NCBI RefSeq assembly: GCF_014647795.1
Contig: NZ_BMPW01000036.1
Span: forward strand, 1-64,000
Reading direction: 5' to 3'
Origin: Actinoplanes campanulatus
GTDB taxonomy: Bacteria > Actinomycetota > Actinomycetes > Mycobacteriales > Micromonosporaceae
DNA length: 64,000 bases
How positions within the stretch are numbered: the stretch's first letter is position 1; every line of letters begins with the position of its first letter. Position numbers and translations under genes: made by a program. Below the pieces are notes generated by a model. That model saw nothing but the letters and a program-made list of their open reading frames with translations, was not told the origin of the DNA and did no database searches. Positions 25,964 through 35,342 of the stretch are shown one piece after another.

Positions 25964-28900
25964 GACGTCACCCGCAGGTGGGCGGTGTCGGCGCGTCGCG
26001 ACTGGACGATCACGACCCCGGCGACCGCGATCAGGCAACCGGCCGTCAGCGCGCCGAGGACGGCCAGCTCGGCCGGCCACGGCCACACCGGCGCGATGCC
26101 CGGCACCGGCGCCGCCCCCAGCTCCGAGCGGATCATCAGCGGCGCCACCACCCACGTGGCCAGGGCGCCCACCGCCGCGCCGGCCGCCAGCAGCGGCAGC
26201 ATGACGATCGTGTGCTGGCCGATCAGGGCGGTCCGGATCTCGCGCCGCCGCATCCCGAGACCACGCAGCCGGGCCACCTCCACGGCGCGGGCGTGCAGGT
26301 CACAGGTCACGTGCAGGGTCACCCCGGCGAGCAGCAGCAGGACCGCGGCCGGGACCAGCAGCCGCAACACCGCGGGCAGCCCGGCGGGAACCGGGCCGGT
26401 GGTCAATCGCAGGGCTTCACCCGTACGCGTGTGGGCCTCACCGAGATGGAGCCCGGCGGAAGCCGCGGCGTTCGACGGATGGGCGACCCACCACGCGTCG
26501 ACCGGCATCTGCGGGTCACCGCGCGCGAGCAGCGCCCGCGACAGCGTGTCCAGGTCGGCGAGCAGCGCCACCGACCCGGGCGCCGACGGCACGCCGGGCA
26601 CGATCGAGGCGATTTTCACCGGTACGGGCGTGTTGCCGACCGTCACCTGCAACTCCGATCCGGGCGACACCGACAACTGTTCGGCGAGCCGCCGCGATAC
26701 CGCCACCGGCACCACCCCGGGATCGGGGAACGACGTCGCGACCACCTGCCGGGCGGCCTCGGTCGGGCCGCCGAGTTCCACCGTCGCGGTCATCCGCAAC
26801 GTCGCGCCGGAAACCGTGATCGCCGGCTCCCGCAGCTGCTCGGGATAGGGCTGCGACGACGCGGCCGTCCACGTTCCACCGCCGGACGCGCCCGGGATCG
26901 TCACCGTGACGTCGATGCGGCTGTCGCCGGTCGCGTCCCAGCCGAACGCGTCGGAGGTGACCGGCAGCAGCACGGCCACCAGCCGCAACCCGTCCCCGTC
27001 GGCGCATCCCGGCATGTCGTGCGGTCGCCCGTCCAACGGGGTGGCCGCCGCCGAGCACACGGTCCGCAACCCGGTCGGATCCTGGAGGATCAGCCGCGGC
27101 GTGGTGGCCAGCCGCACGGCCCCGGTGGCCCGGCCGGTCACCGTGATCCGGCTCCCCGGCGGCACCGTGATGCCCTCGGCGGCGGCGACCGGGGCGAGGC
27201 CGGCACCGACCGCCGCCCAGTCCTCGCCGCCGCCGCGCAGCAGGGTTCCGGCCCGGTGGGCGTCGACCGCGACGAGCCGGGGCGGCTCACCGTTGCCACC
27301 CAGCCACTGACCCACGGCGACGCCCCGGTTCGCGGCCGGCGCCACCGTCCCGCCGACCGCCGCGGCCACGGCCGCGCCCTGTCCGGCGGCCGGCGCGCCG
27401 CCCAGGGTGATCGCCAGATCGGTACCGACGGACAGATCGGCCTGATCACGTTGGGACCGATGCCAGGTGGCGTCGAAGGCGACGCCGAAGGTGGCGGCCG
27501 CACATCCGAGCGCGATCAGCAGGGCGGCCGCGGTGGGGCGGCGGGCGGCCTGGACCACGGCCAACGGCACCGGAAGGCCACGTGTGCGCGGGACCAGACG
27601 GTCCGCCATGGTGAGCGCGGGCGGCACCAGTCGCAGCGCCAGCACACAACCGGCGGCCAGCAGCAGGGCGGGGGAGAGGATCCGGACCGCGTCGACCCGG
27701 GTCTGGGCGGTGTCCGGCTGCGACGTCAACTGCCACCAGCCGGCCGCCGCCAGGGCCACCAGCAGCAGATCGGCGCCGGACCGGGCCAGCGGCGCCGGGC
27801 GCTGCCGCCCGCCGGCCGTCACCAGGATGGCCAGCAGCGTCCCGGCGGCCACCGCACCCACCTGCGCGCCGGTGACCGCCAGGTCCCCGCCGAGCCAGAC
27901 GTGCACCGCCGACGACAACGGCACCGCGAGAACCGTCGCGACCAGCGCGAGAAGCCCCGCCTCGGCGGCCGCGACCCCGCCCAGCTGCCAGCGGCTCGCC
28001 CCCATCGCCGACAGCAGCGCCGTCTCCTCACCGCGTACGTCCGCGGTCAGGCGGCCGGCCAGCGCCAGAGCGGCCGCGGTCAGCGCCACCGCCAGGACCC
28101 CGACCGCCAGCACCGCGGCGGTGGTGACCTGCTGCTGGCGGCGGGCCTCGGCCAGCATCCCGGGCAGGGCGGAACCGACCCGTTCGATCTGCACCCGCTC
28201 GCCGAGGACCGCCGACAGCCGCCGGTCGGCCGCCAGGGTGCCGGCCTCGATCCGGGCCAGCGCGCGATGGTCGGGATCGGACAGATCGGGGCGGGCGGTG
28301 ATCTCCAGCCGGGACAGCGCCGAGGAACCCGACAGCAGGCCGGGATAGTCGACGAGGAAGGGCCCGTACGCCTCGGCCGGCTGCAACGCGCTCGCACCCC
28401 GGTACGCCAGGTCGAATCCGGTGCCGCCGAGCGGGTCACGATCCCAGCCGGCGCCGGGCTTCGTCCGTACGATCGCCGTGATTTTGATCGTCAATGGCGG
28501 CGCCGGATCGCGGGCCCGCTCGGCGCCGAGAGCGACCCGGTCACCGACCGTCAGATCCAGCAGCCGGGCCGTCGGTTCGAGTACGGCAGCCTCATCAGTG
28601 GAACCGGGCCAGCGCCCCGACACCAGCGACGCCCGCTCCGGCAGATCCTCCACCCCGGACAGATAGCCGATCCGGCCGTCCGACAGCGGCCGCATCACCG
28701 ACGACGCCCGCCCCGACATGGCGACCGGAAACGGAGCCAGCGCCTCGGCCAGCACCCGCCGGGTGTCGGCCACCACCGAGGGCACATCGGCGCGGGCGAC
28801 CGTCACCGCGTACCCGGTCACCTCGATCTCGGCCGGTGTGGCCGCCGCGGCGGCCTTCTCCCGCGCCCGGTCCGCGCTCACCGTCACCAGCAGCGCACAC

Positions 28901-28995
28901 ACCCCGAGCAGCGCCGCCCCGGCCGTCACCACCGCGAGCAGCGCGGCGAGCAGCGGCCACTGCGCCCGCGCCCGGCGCCCGACGAGCCCGAGCAC
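25960..28995 (-). CDS. ABC transporter permease, FtsX/MacB type (first subunit)
   Basis: This 1011-residue permease has an N-terminal helix (WPLLAALLAVVTAGAALLGV), a large outer domain, two bundles of transmembrane helices around 290-500, a second outer domain (about 520-850) and closing helices (AELAVLGALTAGCLIAVAGV). It begins at GTG 28995, which shares one base with the TAG of the ATPase gene, so translation is coupled. Together with the next gene it makes the membrane part of an exporter or mechanotransmission-type ABC complex. Both permeases are strongly diverged from each other. Confidence 0.88.
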   Translation of the reverse strand: MLGLVGRRARAQWPLLAALLAVVTAGAALLGVCALLVTVSADRAREKAAAAATPAEIEVTGYAVTVARADVPSVVADTRRVLAEALAPFPVAMSGRASSVMRPLSDGRIGYLSGVEDLPERASLVSGRWPGSTDEAAVLEPTARLLDLTVGDRVALGAERARDPAPPLTIKITAIVRTKPGAGWDRDPLGGTGFDLAYRGASALQPAEAYGPFLVDYPGLLSGSSALSRLEITARPDLSDPDHRALARIEAGTLAADRRLSAVLGERVQIERVGSALPGMLAEARRQQQVTTAAVLAVGVLAVALTAAALALAGRLTADVRGEETALLSAMGASRWQLGGVAAAEAGLLALVATVLAVPLSSAVHVWLGGDLAVTGAQVGAVAAGTLLAILVTAGGRQRPAPLARSGADLLLVALAAAGWWQLTSQPDTAQTRVDAVRILSPALLLAAGCVLALRLVPPALTMADRLVPRTRGLPVPLAVVQAARRPTAAALLIALGCAAATFGVAFDATWHRSQRDQADLSVGTDLAITLGGAPAAGQGAAVAAAVGGTVAPAANRGVAVGQWLGGNGEPPRLVAVDAHRAGTLLRGGGEDWAAVGAGLAPVAAAEGITVPPGSRITVTGRATGAVRLATTPRLILQDPTGLRTVCSAAATPLDGRPHDMPGCADGDGLRLVAVLLPVTSDAFGWDATGDSRIDVTVTIPGASGGGTWTAASSQPYPEQLREPAITVSGATLRMTATVELGGPTEAARQVVATSFPDPGVVPVAVSRRLAEQLSVSPGSELQVTVGNTPVPVKIASIVPGVPSAPGSVALLADLDTLSRALLARGDPQMPVDAWWVAHPSNAAASAGLHLGEAHTRTGEALRLTTGPVPAGLPAVLRLLVPAAVLLLLAGVTLHVTCDLHARAVEVARLRGLGMRRREIRTALIGQHTIVMLPLLAAGAAVGALATWVVAPLMIRSELGAAPVPGIAPVWPWPAELAVLGALTAGCLIAVAGVVIVQSRRADTAHLRVTS

Positions 28996-29657
28996 TACTC
29001 GCTGACCTGTCCGTCGCTGATCCGGACCACCCGGTCCGCCAACGCCATCATCACCGGATCGTGCGTCGACACCAGCGCCGTCACCTGCTCCGACTCGACC
29101 ACCGCACGCAGTAGCGCCATCACGGACCGGCCGGTCTCCGCGTCGAGTTGCCCGGTCGGCTCGTCGGCGATCAGCAGCCGCGGCGACGACGCCAGCGCAC
29201 GGGCGATCGCGACCCGCTGCTGCTGCCCGCCGGACAGCTCACCCGGCCGCTGTCTCGCGTGCTCGCCGAGGCCGACCAGGTCGAGCAGCAGCGCCACCCG
29301 CTTCTCCCGGTCGGCAGCCGGCATCCGGGCCAGCCGCAGCGGCGCGCCCACGTTCTCCGCCGCCGACAGCACCGGGATCAGGCCGAACGTCTGGAACACG
29401 TACGACACCTTCTCCCGCCGCAGCCGCGACAGGCCGTCCTCGTCCAGGCCGGTGACCTCGGCGCCGTCCACCTCGACGGTGCCCTCGTCGGGGCGGTCCA
29501 GGCCGCCGACCACGTTCAGCAGCGTCGTCTTGCCCGAGCCGGAACGCCCGACCAGCGCCACCATGCTCCCGGCCGGCACGTCGAAACTCACCCCGCGCAG
29601 CGCGTGCACCTGCCCGAACCGGCGGTGCACCCCACGGATGCGCACCATCGCCGTCAC
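28995..29657 (-). CDS. ABC transporter ATP-binding protein, LolD/MacB type
   Basis: This 220-residue ATPase has Walker A GRSGSGKTT at about 36-44, signature LSGGQQQR, Walker B LLIADEPTG and an H-loop (STHDP). It resembles LolD/FtsE/MacB ATPases that drive FtsX-type permeases. The GTG at 29657 overlaps the upstream stop as GTGA; an internal ATG four codons later is an alternative. It is the second of two ATPases in the operon, so the complex may use a heterodimer. Confidence 0.93.
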   Translation of the reverse strand: MTAMVRIRGVHRRFGQVHALRGVSFDVPAGSMVALVGRSGSGKTTLLNVVGGLDRPDEGTVEVDGAEVTGLDEDGLSRLRREKVSYVFQTFGLIPVLSAAENVGAPLRLARMPAADREKRVALLLDLVGLGEHARQRPGELSGGQQQRVAIARALASSPRLLIADEPTGQLDAETGRSVMALLRAVVESEQVTALVSTHDPVMMALADRVVRISDGQVSE

Positions 29658-30511
29658 GACGGGTCCGACCGGATCGTCACGTGATCGGCCTCCAGCGCGA
29701 GCCGCACCCGCCGGGTCAGCGCGAGCGCCTCCCGGTACTCGCGCGGGATCTGCACCCGGCCCGCCCGGTCCATCACCGCGTACTCCTCCGCGATCACCAG
29801 AGTGTCCCCGTCGGCGCCGGTCTCGGTGCGGCGCAGCACCTCACTGCTGGTGCGGCCGTCGCGGATCGCCACCGTACGCTCCACCTGCCCACTCACCTCC
29901 GGATCGTGGGTGACGACCACGACGGTCACCCCGAACTCCCGGTTCACCTTCCGCATCGCCTCGAACACCCCCGCCGACGTGGCGGTGTCCAGCTCACCGG
30001 TCGGCTCGTCGGCCAGCAGCACCCGCGGCTGGTTGGCCAGCGCCACCGCGATCGCCACCCGCTGCTGCTGCCCACCGGACATCTGCGCCGGCCGCCGGTC
30101 CGCGCAGTCGGCCACATCCAGCGCGGCCAGCAGTTCGTCGGCGCGGATCCGGCGTTCCTTTCCGGACATTCTGGCGGCGGCCATCGGCAGCTCCACCACC
30201 TGCCGCGACGTCAGATAGGGCACCAGGTTCGCGGCGGTCTGCTGCCGCACGAACCCGACCGTGTGCCGCCTGTACCGCACCCGGTCGCCGCGCGACATGG
30301 CCAGCAGATCCCAGTCGGCGACCCGGGCCCGCCCGGCGGTCGGCGCGTCGATCCCGGCGAGGATCGACAGCAGCGTCGACTTGCCCGACCCGGACGCCCC
30401 CACCACGGCGACCATCTCGCCCTCGTCGACGGCCAGGTCCAGACCTTGCAGCGCCTGCACCTCGATCGACCCGGTCTGATAAATCCGAACCAGACTCTCG
30501 CAGACGATCAC
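29654..30511 (-). CDS. ABC transporter ATP-binding protein with a C-terminal AbrB-like domain
   Basis: This 285-residue protein has Walker A GASGSGKST, signature MSGGQQQR, Walker B VLLADEPTG and VVVVTHDPEVSGQ. It is extended by about 60 residues at the C-terminus. That extension reads EYAVMDRAGRVQIPREYREA, which matches the swapped-hairpin AbrB/SpoVT fold normally found in DNA-binding transition regulators. The fusion suggests dimerisation or regulation of the ATPase; DNA binding is possible but not shown. It starts at GTG 30511 and leads the four-gene ABC operon. Confidence 0.9.
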   Translation of the reverse strand: MIVCESLVRIYQTGSIEVQALQGLDLAVDEGEMVAVVGASGSGKSTLLSILAGIDAPTAGRARVADWDLLAMSRGDRVRYRRHTVGFVRQQTAANLVPYLTSRQVVELPMAAARMSGKERRIRADELLAALDVADCADRRPAQMSGGQQQRVAIAVALANQPRVLLADEPTGELDTATSAGVFEAMRKVNREFGVTVVVVTHDPEVSGQVERTVAIRDGRTSSEVLRRTETGADGDTLVIAEEYAVMDRAGRVQIPREYREALALTRRVRLALEADHVTIRSDPS

Positions 30512-30546
30512 GACATCTCAGCTTTCTGACGGATCATGAGCGAGTC

Positions 30547-30576
30547 TTTGTAACCCTCCGTTGTGACCGCGGTCAA
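30547..30576 (-). promoter_or_regulatory. Candidate promoter of the ABC operon
   Basis: On the minus strand TTGACC (30571-30576) and TACAAA (30547-30552) are separated by 18 bases, about 36 bases before the GTG at 30511. The -35 is a good match and the -10 a weak one. Confidence 0.35.
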
Positions 30577-30618
30577 CCAGCCCTGAGAGAATGGATCTTC
30601 GAACGGCTGGGGGAGCGG

Positions 30619-31083
30619 ATGAATCGACAGGTGCTGTTAACGCTAACTGTTTTGGTGCTCGCTGTGGGGTGCACCTCACCCGCACTCGACGACACCCCGT
30701 GGACCACCGCCAGTTGCACGCTCGCCCACGACAGCGCGACGACATACGGCTACACCTGCGACAACGACGTCACGGTCACCATCGATCGCACCGTCGGATC
30801 CAGCTCGAAGAATTTCGATCAGAGCGAGAAATCGGCCCGCCAGACCGGCATGCTCGTCGCCACTCTCGACGACGTCGGCGACAAGGCCATGCTCATCGCC
30901 GACCCGCCCGGCAGACTCATGCCCGCGACCACCCTGCACGGCGAGGCCGTCTCCCGCAACGCCATCCTCGTCGCGAAGATGACGCTCCCGGCCCCGATCG
31001 CCTCCGAAGCCGACATGACCGCTCACGCCTCGGAGATGGCCACACTTCTGCGGGAAACCCTCAAAAACCTGCAAACCACATAG
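30619..31083 (+). CDS. Predicted lipoprotein, unknown function
   Basis: This 154-residue protein has a lipoprotein signal, MNRQVLLTLTVLVLAVGC, with lipid attachment at Cys18. The mature part has two further cysteines (TASCTLAHD and GYTCDNDVTV) that could form a disulfide, and a C-terminal helix. It resembles small surface lipoproteins of actinobacteria, but no family is recognised. The ATG is preceded by GGGGGAGCGG. It is divergent from the ABC operon and may share its regulation. Confidence 0.75.
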   Translation: MNRQVLLTLTVLVLAVGCTSPALDDTPWTTASCTLAHDSATTYGYTCDNDVTVTIDRTVGSSSKNFDQSEKSARQTGMLVATLDDVGDKAMLIADPPGRLMPATTLHGEAVSRNAILVAKMTLPAPIASEADMTAHASEMATLLRETLKNLQTT

Positions 31084-31519
31084 CATTCGTACGGCCTGCG
31101 CCGCCCCCGCCGAATCCACCCTGTCCCGTGGCGCACCGCCACCATCTGCCGGGTCAAGGCCGCAGGGCCCGCTACGGCGCGTAGCGTCACTCACCCTCCG
31201 GACCGACCGCCTCTCCCCGAGCCACCAACACCCCCCGTATGTGCTGCCGCTCGCGCCGGGTGGGTGGGGGTGAGAGCACACGAAAGCCGCCTCGTGGGCG
31301 ACCATCGCGGCGATAGTCCACGTAGGCGACCACGACAACGCCGCCGTGTGCACCCACCCTGGTGTAAGCGCGACAACCCGCCCAGGGGGATTCCCACCAT
31401 CAGGCGACACTGATCCACATTGCACCATTTGTATTCCCATGGGCCGGCCATCCGTTTTACGGATCTCTGCTCGGGCACCGGTGGGCGCGACAACGTTTAT
31501 CGATGGAAAGGAAACGATC
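31084..31519. other. Intergenic stretch, no gene seen
   Basis: These 436 bases lie between two co-directional genes for exported proteins. Both strands were read; no start, ribosome site and coding-like frame occur together. It probably carries the promoter and leader of the secreted-protein gene at 31520. Confidence 0.5.
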
Positions 31520-32095
31520 GTGCGCCTGACGACCATCCCGAAGATGCTGCTGGCCGGCGCGCTGGCATTGACCACCATGGGTGCCGTCGCGGTGCCCGCT
31601 GCCGCCGCGCCCGCTGTGGTGAAGGCCGCCGAGGGAACGATGACGTCCAGTGTCCAGGGCACCTTCACTGATGCGCTGGGAGGCGTCGGGCAGGTCACCG
31701 GGACCTTCGTCCCGACCGAGTTCGCCGTCCAGGGCGACGAGCTGGTGGCCGTCGGCACCCTGCACGCGGTGCTGACCGACTCGGCCGGCGCCCCTGTCGG
31801 CACCGCGGATGAGGCGGTGACCCTGCCGGTGCAGCTTCCCGGCTCCGCCGACGCCGCCGCCCTCGCGGCGTGCAACATCCTGCACCTGGTGCTCGGCCCG
31901 CTGGACCTGAATCTGCTCGGCCTGACCGTTCACCTCAACACCGTGGTCCTCGACATCACGGCGCATTCGGGGCCCGGCAATCTGCTCGGCAATCTGCTCT
32001 GTGCGATCGCCGGCCTGCTCGACGGCGGCCTGCCGTTCCCGCTGGCCCAGCTCGCCGACCTGCTGAACCAGGTCCTGGCCATCCTGGCTCTCTAG
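31520..32095 (+). CDS. Secreted protein, unknown function
   Basis: This 191-residue protein has a Sec signal ([20 protein letters not shown], cleavage after AAAA near residue 30). The mature part is beta-rich then hydrophobic, with Leu/Ile-rich C-terminal segments ([20 protein letters not shown] and [20 protein letters not shown]) and two cysteines. The order [20 protein letters not shown] suggests an ABC-type surface adhesin fold but nothing is certain. The GTG at 31520 has AAAGGAAA upstream. A perfect terminator follows. Confidence 0.78.
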   Translation: MRLTTIPKMLLAGALALTTMGAVAVPAAAAPAVVKAAEGTMTSSVQGTFTDALGGVGQVTGTFVPTEFAVQGDELVAVGTLHAVLTDSAGAPVGTADEAVTLPVQLPGSADAAALAACNILHLVLGPLDLNLLGLTVHLNTVVLDITAHSGPGNLLGNLLCAIAGLLDGGLPFPLAQLADLLNQVLAILAL

Positions 32096-32105
32096 CGCAC
32101 CCGTT

Positions 32106-32138
32106 GGTTCGGGGATGCCCACGAGGCGTCCCCGAACC
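32106..32138 (+). terminator. Terminator of the secreted-protein gene
   Basis: GGTTCGGGGA and TCCCCGAACC form a perfect ten-pair stem, extended inside by GCC/GGC, 11 bases after the stop. Confidence 0.8.
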
Positions 32139-32177
32139 ATGCCTGTCAATCTTCGGCGACCTTGCCGTAAGGTGACT

Positions 32178-32203
32178 CCTGACAACGTCAGGGCACGCCT
32201 GAC
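32178..32203. promoter_or_regulatory. Inverted repeat upstream of the zinc-finger/HTH gene
   Basis: CCTGAC-AAC-GTCAGG is a perfect 15-base palindrome, and a further CCTGAC half-site lies at 32198-32203. It sits 26-51 bases before the start at 32229, where an operator for that protein's own HTH domain could lie. Confidence 0.4.
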
Positions 32204-32228
32204 GTCCGAGTCAGCCCGGGAGGCCGTC

Positions 32229-32609
32229 ATGACCAGCGGAGCCACCACCACCCCCCTTCGGCTCAGCTGCTCGTTCTGCGCCAAGCCCCACACCGAGGTC
32301 GAGAAGGTGATCGCGGGCCCCGGCGTCTACATCTGCAACGAATGCGTCCAACTGTGCAACGACATCCTCGAGATCGAGCGGCAGAACCCGACCGGGCCGA
32401 CCCCAGTGCCGGTCTGGGAGGAGTCGATGACCGACGAACAACTCCTGGACCTGCTGCCCCGGGTGGCCGCGGTGGGCGCCCAGATCGAGGCGAACCTCAA
32501 GCGGCTGGTGTCCACTCTGCGCGGCCGGAACGTCACCTGGATGCGCATCGGCGGCGCGCTCGGCATCACCAGGCAGTCCGCATGGGAACGTTTCTCCGGC
32601 GAGGAGTAG
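32229..32609 (+). CDS. ClpX-type C4 zinc-finger protein with a helix-turn-helix tail
   Basis: This 126-residue protein begins with the ClpX zinc-binding domain: CSFCAKPH, then [18 protein letters not shown], with C14, C17, C36 and C39. There is no AAA+ part. The C-terminal half (about 70-126) has [20 protein letters not shown], a helix-turn-helix. In ClpX this zinc domain recognises adaptors and substrates, so here it may link DNA binding to Clp proteolysis or simply dimerise. The start at 32229 has GGGAGG upstream. Confidence 0.88.
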   Translation: MTSGATTTPLRLSCSFCAKPHTEVEKVIAGPGVYICNECVQLCNDILEIERQNPTGPTPVPVWEESMTDEQLLDLLPRVAAVGAQIEANLKRLVSTLRGRNVTWMRIGGALGITRQSAWERFSGEE

Positions 32610-32633
32610 GAACGGCATCCACCAGCCGCCTCC

Positions 32634-32984
32634 TCAGGGCTCCCGGCCACGGGCCGCCGCGAGCTCGTCGGTCAGCAGCAGCTCACGGCGCACCAGCCCG
32701 GCCCGGTACGCGGCACGCCCCACCATGTGTGCCGCCACCGGAGCTGTGATCAACTGGAAGACGCCGACCAGCACCAGCGTGGTGATGTCCACGACGGTGC
32801 CGATGCGGATCGCCGTACCGGTGAGGATCAGCAGCAGACCCAGCACCTGCGGCTTGGTCGCAGCGTGCATGCGCGACAGCAGGTCCGGGAAGCGCAGCAG
32901 CCCGACACCGGCGGCCAGACTGAGCAGCGCCCCGCCCAGCAGACAGAACCCGGCGACGGCGTCCAGCACCGCGGCCACACCCAT
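32634..32984 (-). CDS. mnhG: Mrp Na+/H+ antiporter subunit G
   Basis: This 116-residue protein has three membrane helices (VLDAVAGFCLLGGALLSLAA, LGLLLILTGTAIRIG, TTLVLVGVFQLITAPVAAHM) and the MnhG pattern RFPDLLSRMHAATKPQVLG. It is the last gene of the operon. The ATG at 32984 shares one base with the mnhF stop. MnhG is a small structural subunit needed for the hetero-oligomeric antiporter. Confidence 0.93.
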   Translation of the reverse strand: MGVAAVLDAVAGFCLLGGALLSLAAGVGLLRFPDLLSRMHAATKPQVLGLLLILTGTAIRIGTVVDITTLVLVGVFQLITAPVAAHMVGRAAYRAGLVRRELLLTDELAAARGREP

Positions 32985-33298
32985 CACGACCCTCCCTCCG
33001 CGGTGCCTGACTTGCGCGACGCCGGGCGGCCCGGCCCGGACCGGGGCGCCGGATCGGCGAACCGGGCCACCGCCACCGAACCGACCGCACCCAGCAGCGA
33101 CAACCCGAGCAGAATCGGAAGCCCGGTCGCGTCCCGGCTGTATGCGGCCTCCGCGGCGATCGCACACACCGTGATCGCCAGCAGCACGTCCATGGCCACG
33201 ATCCGGTCCAGCGTCGACGGTCCCCGGACGATGCGGACCAGTGTCATTCCCGCCGCGGCCGCCAGGAACACGGCGGCGATGACAGCGACGACGATCAT
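32984..33298 (-). CDS. mnhF: Mrp Na+/H+ antiporter subunit F
   Basis: This 104-residue protein has three helices and the MnhF motif GMTLVRIVRGPSTLDRIVAM. It overlaps mnhE by four bases and mnhG by one. It carries a longer than usual charged C-terminal tail (FADPAPRSGPGRPASRKSG). Subunit F belongs to the membrane complex that exchanges Na+ for H+. Confidence 0.93.
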   Translation of the reverse strand: MIVVAVIAAVFLAAAAGMTLVRIVRGPSTLDRIVAMDVLLAITVCAIAAEAAYSRDATGLPILLGLSLLGAVGSVAVARFADPAPRSGPGRPASRKSGTAEGGS

Positions 33299-33852
33299 CT
33301 CGAACCTCCCTCGTCTCCGATCTGCGCGGCGGCGATCTCGACGACGGCGATCTCCGCATCGGAGCCGACCGCCCCGATGATCCGCCGCTCGATCCCACGC
33401 ACCTCCCGCCGGAACCGCGCCACGTCCGCCGGACCGGCCACATCGAACACATGGACGTAGAGCACCCCGGCGGCCCGGTCCAGGTCCACGATCAGGCTCC
33501 CCGGCACCAGCGACACCGCCTCCGCACACATCGTCAGATTCAGATCGGACCGGACCGCGAGCCGAAGCGCCAGCACCGCGCTGCGCGGCGCCCGCCGTCC
33601 CGCCAGAGCCGTCCACGCCAGCTGGAAACTCGCCACCCACAGATCGACGACGAACCGGACCGCGAACCGCAGCAGCCCGACCGGCCGCAGCCGCCCCGCG
33701 AACGTCACCCGCGGCAGCGGGAACACCGCCAGCACCAGCACCGACACCAGCAGGCCACCGAACAGCGTCAACCACGAGAACGAGCCCCACAGCAGCATCC
33801 ACACCACGGTGAGCGCGGCCACCGCGACCAGCCGGTCCCGGGTGCCCGCCAT
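33295..33852 (-). CDS. mnhE: Mrp Na+/H+ antiporter subunit E
   Basis: This 185-residue protein has N-terminal membrane helices (VAVAALTVVWMLLWGS, TLFGGLLVSVLVLAVFPLPR) and the MnhE core SDLNLTMCAEAVSLVPGSLI with HVFDVAGPADVARFRREVR. Length fits the family. ATG 33852 overlaps the mnhD stop. Confidence 0.93.
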   Translation of the reverse strand: MAGTRDRLVAVAALTVVWMLLWGSFSWLTLFGGLLVSVLVLAVFPLPRVTFAGRLRPVGLLRFAVRFVVDLWVASFQLAWTALAGRRAPRSAVLALRLAVRSDLNLTMCAEAVSLVPGSLIVDLDRAAGVLYVHVFDVAGPADVARFRREVRGIERRIIGAVGSDAEIAVVEIAAAQIGDEGGSR

Positions 33853-35342
33853 CACGGCAGCACCGCCCGCACGTACGGGCTTCTGGCCAGCAGATCCGCG
33901 GCCACCGTGTCGGTGAGCGCATACAGCGGCCCGGCCGCCACGGTGAACAGCATCCCCGCCACGACCAGCGCGGCGGTCGACGTCACCATCAGCCGCGACG
34001 ACCGCAACGGCGCGGCCACGGCAACGGTCGCCGGGGTACGCCAGAACGCCAGATTCCACACCCGCGCCAGGGCGTACAGGGTGAGCAGACTGGTCACCGC
34101 CGACCCGCCCACCAGCAGCCACGACAACGCCGAACCGTCGCCGGCGCCGGCCTGGATCAGCCCCAGCTTGCCGAGGAACCCGGAGAACGGCGGTATCCCG
34201 GCCAGGTTCAGCGCGGGCAGGAGGAACAGCACCGCCAGCACCGGCGCCGTCCGCGCCAGCCCACCCAGCCGATCCAGCGCGGTACTCCCGCCACGCCGCT
34301 CGATCAGCCCCGCCACCAGGAACAACGTCGTCTGCACCACGATGTGGTGCAGCGTGTAGAACACGGCCGCCGACAGCCCGGCCCGCGACGCCAGGCCCAC
34401 CCCGAACAACAGGTAGCCGATGTGACTGACCAGCGTGAACGACAACAGCCGCTTGATGTCGGACTGCGCCACCGCGCCCAGGATGCCGACCACCATGGTC
34501 GACAGCGCCGCGACCATCAGCAGGTCGGCGACCCGCCCACCGGGGAACAGCAGCGTCTCGGTCCGGATGATCGCGTACACGCCCACCTTGGTCAGCAGCC
34601 CGGCGAACACCGCCGTGACCGGCGCCGGCGCCGTCGGATAGCTGTCCGGAAGCCACGCCGACAGCGGGAAGATCGCCGCCTTGATCCCGAACGCCAGCAG
34701 CAGCATGCCCTGCAACACTAGCCGTACACCGTCGGGCAGCGCGTCCAGCCGCTCCACCAGCTGCGCCATGTTCAGCGTCCCGGTGGCCGCATAGATCAGC
34801 CCGATCCCGGCCAGGAAGATCACCGACGACAGCAGACTGACCACCACGTACGTCGTCCCCGCCCGGATCCGCGTCTCGGTCCCGCCCAGCGTGATCAGCA
34901 CATAGCTGGCCGCCAGCAGGATCTCGAACCCGACGTACAGATTGAACAGATCACCGGAGAGGAACGCGTTCGTCACACCCGCGGTCAGGATCAGATAGGT
35001 CGGGTGGTACACCGACAGCGGATGCTCCTCGTCACCGTCGGCGCCGCCCTGCCCGATCGAGTAGAGCAGCACACACAGCGTCACCGCGGACGAGACCACC
35101 AGCATCAGCGTGGCCAACTGGTCGGCGACGAGCACGATCCCCGCCGGCACCGGCCAACCACCGACCGCCACGACCAGCGGCCCGTCGGCGGCCAGCACCA
35201 GCAGCACCGCCGACACCACCAGGGTCGCGGCCAGCACGCTCACACTGATCGCCCGCTGCACCCGCGGCCGCCGGAACATCAGCAACGTCGCCGCGGCACC
35301 CAGCAGCGGCATGACCACCGGCAGAGGAACGAGCCACGTCAT
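33852..35342 (-). CDS. mnhD: Mrp Na+/H+ antiporter subunit D (NuoM/N-like)
   Basis: This 496-residue polytopic protein of the complex-I NuoM/NuoN/MnhD family has about 14 helices. The membrane Lys/Glu proton-path region is visible in LLLAFGIKAAIFPLSAWLPD and APAPVTAVFAGLLTKVGVYA. It is one of the two large proton-translocating subunits. The start overlaps mnhC by four bases. Confidence 0.95.
   Translation of the reverse strand: MTWLVPLPVVMPLLGAAATLLMFRRPRVQRAISVSVLAATLVVSAVLLVLAADGPLVVAVGGWPVPAGIVLVADQLATLMLVVSSAVTLCVLLYSIGQGGADGDEEHPLSVYHPTYLILTAGVTNAFLSGDLFNLYVGFEILLAASYVLITLGGTETRIRAGTTYVVVSLLSSVIFLAGIGLIYAATGTLNMAQLVERLDALPDGVRLVLQGMLLLAFGIKAAIFPLSAWLPDSYPTAPAPVTAVFAGLLTKVGVYAIIRTETLLFPGGRVADLLMVAALSTMVVGILGAVAQSDIKRLLSFTLVSHIGYLLFGVGLASRAGLSAAVFYTLHHIVVQTTLFLVAGLIERRGGSTALDRLGGLARTAPVLAVLFLLPALNLAGIPPFSGFLGKLGLIQAGAGDGSALSWLLVGGSAVTSLLTLYALARVWNLAFWRTPATVAVAAPLRSSRLMVTSTAALVVAGMLFTVAAGPLYALTDTVAADLLARSPYVRAVLP

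Noticed and set aside
25978-29913. A 1311-codon plus-strand open frame over the ABC permease genes
   Set aside because: It is the antisense of two well-supported permeases and an ATPase. Its product is Arg/Gly/Pro/His-rich with no family motifs, a usual shadow of high-GC genes.
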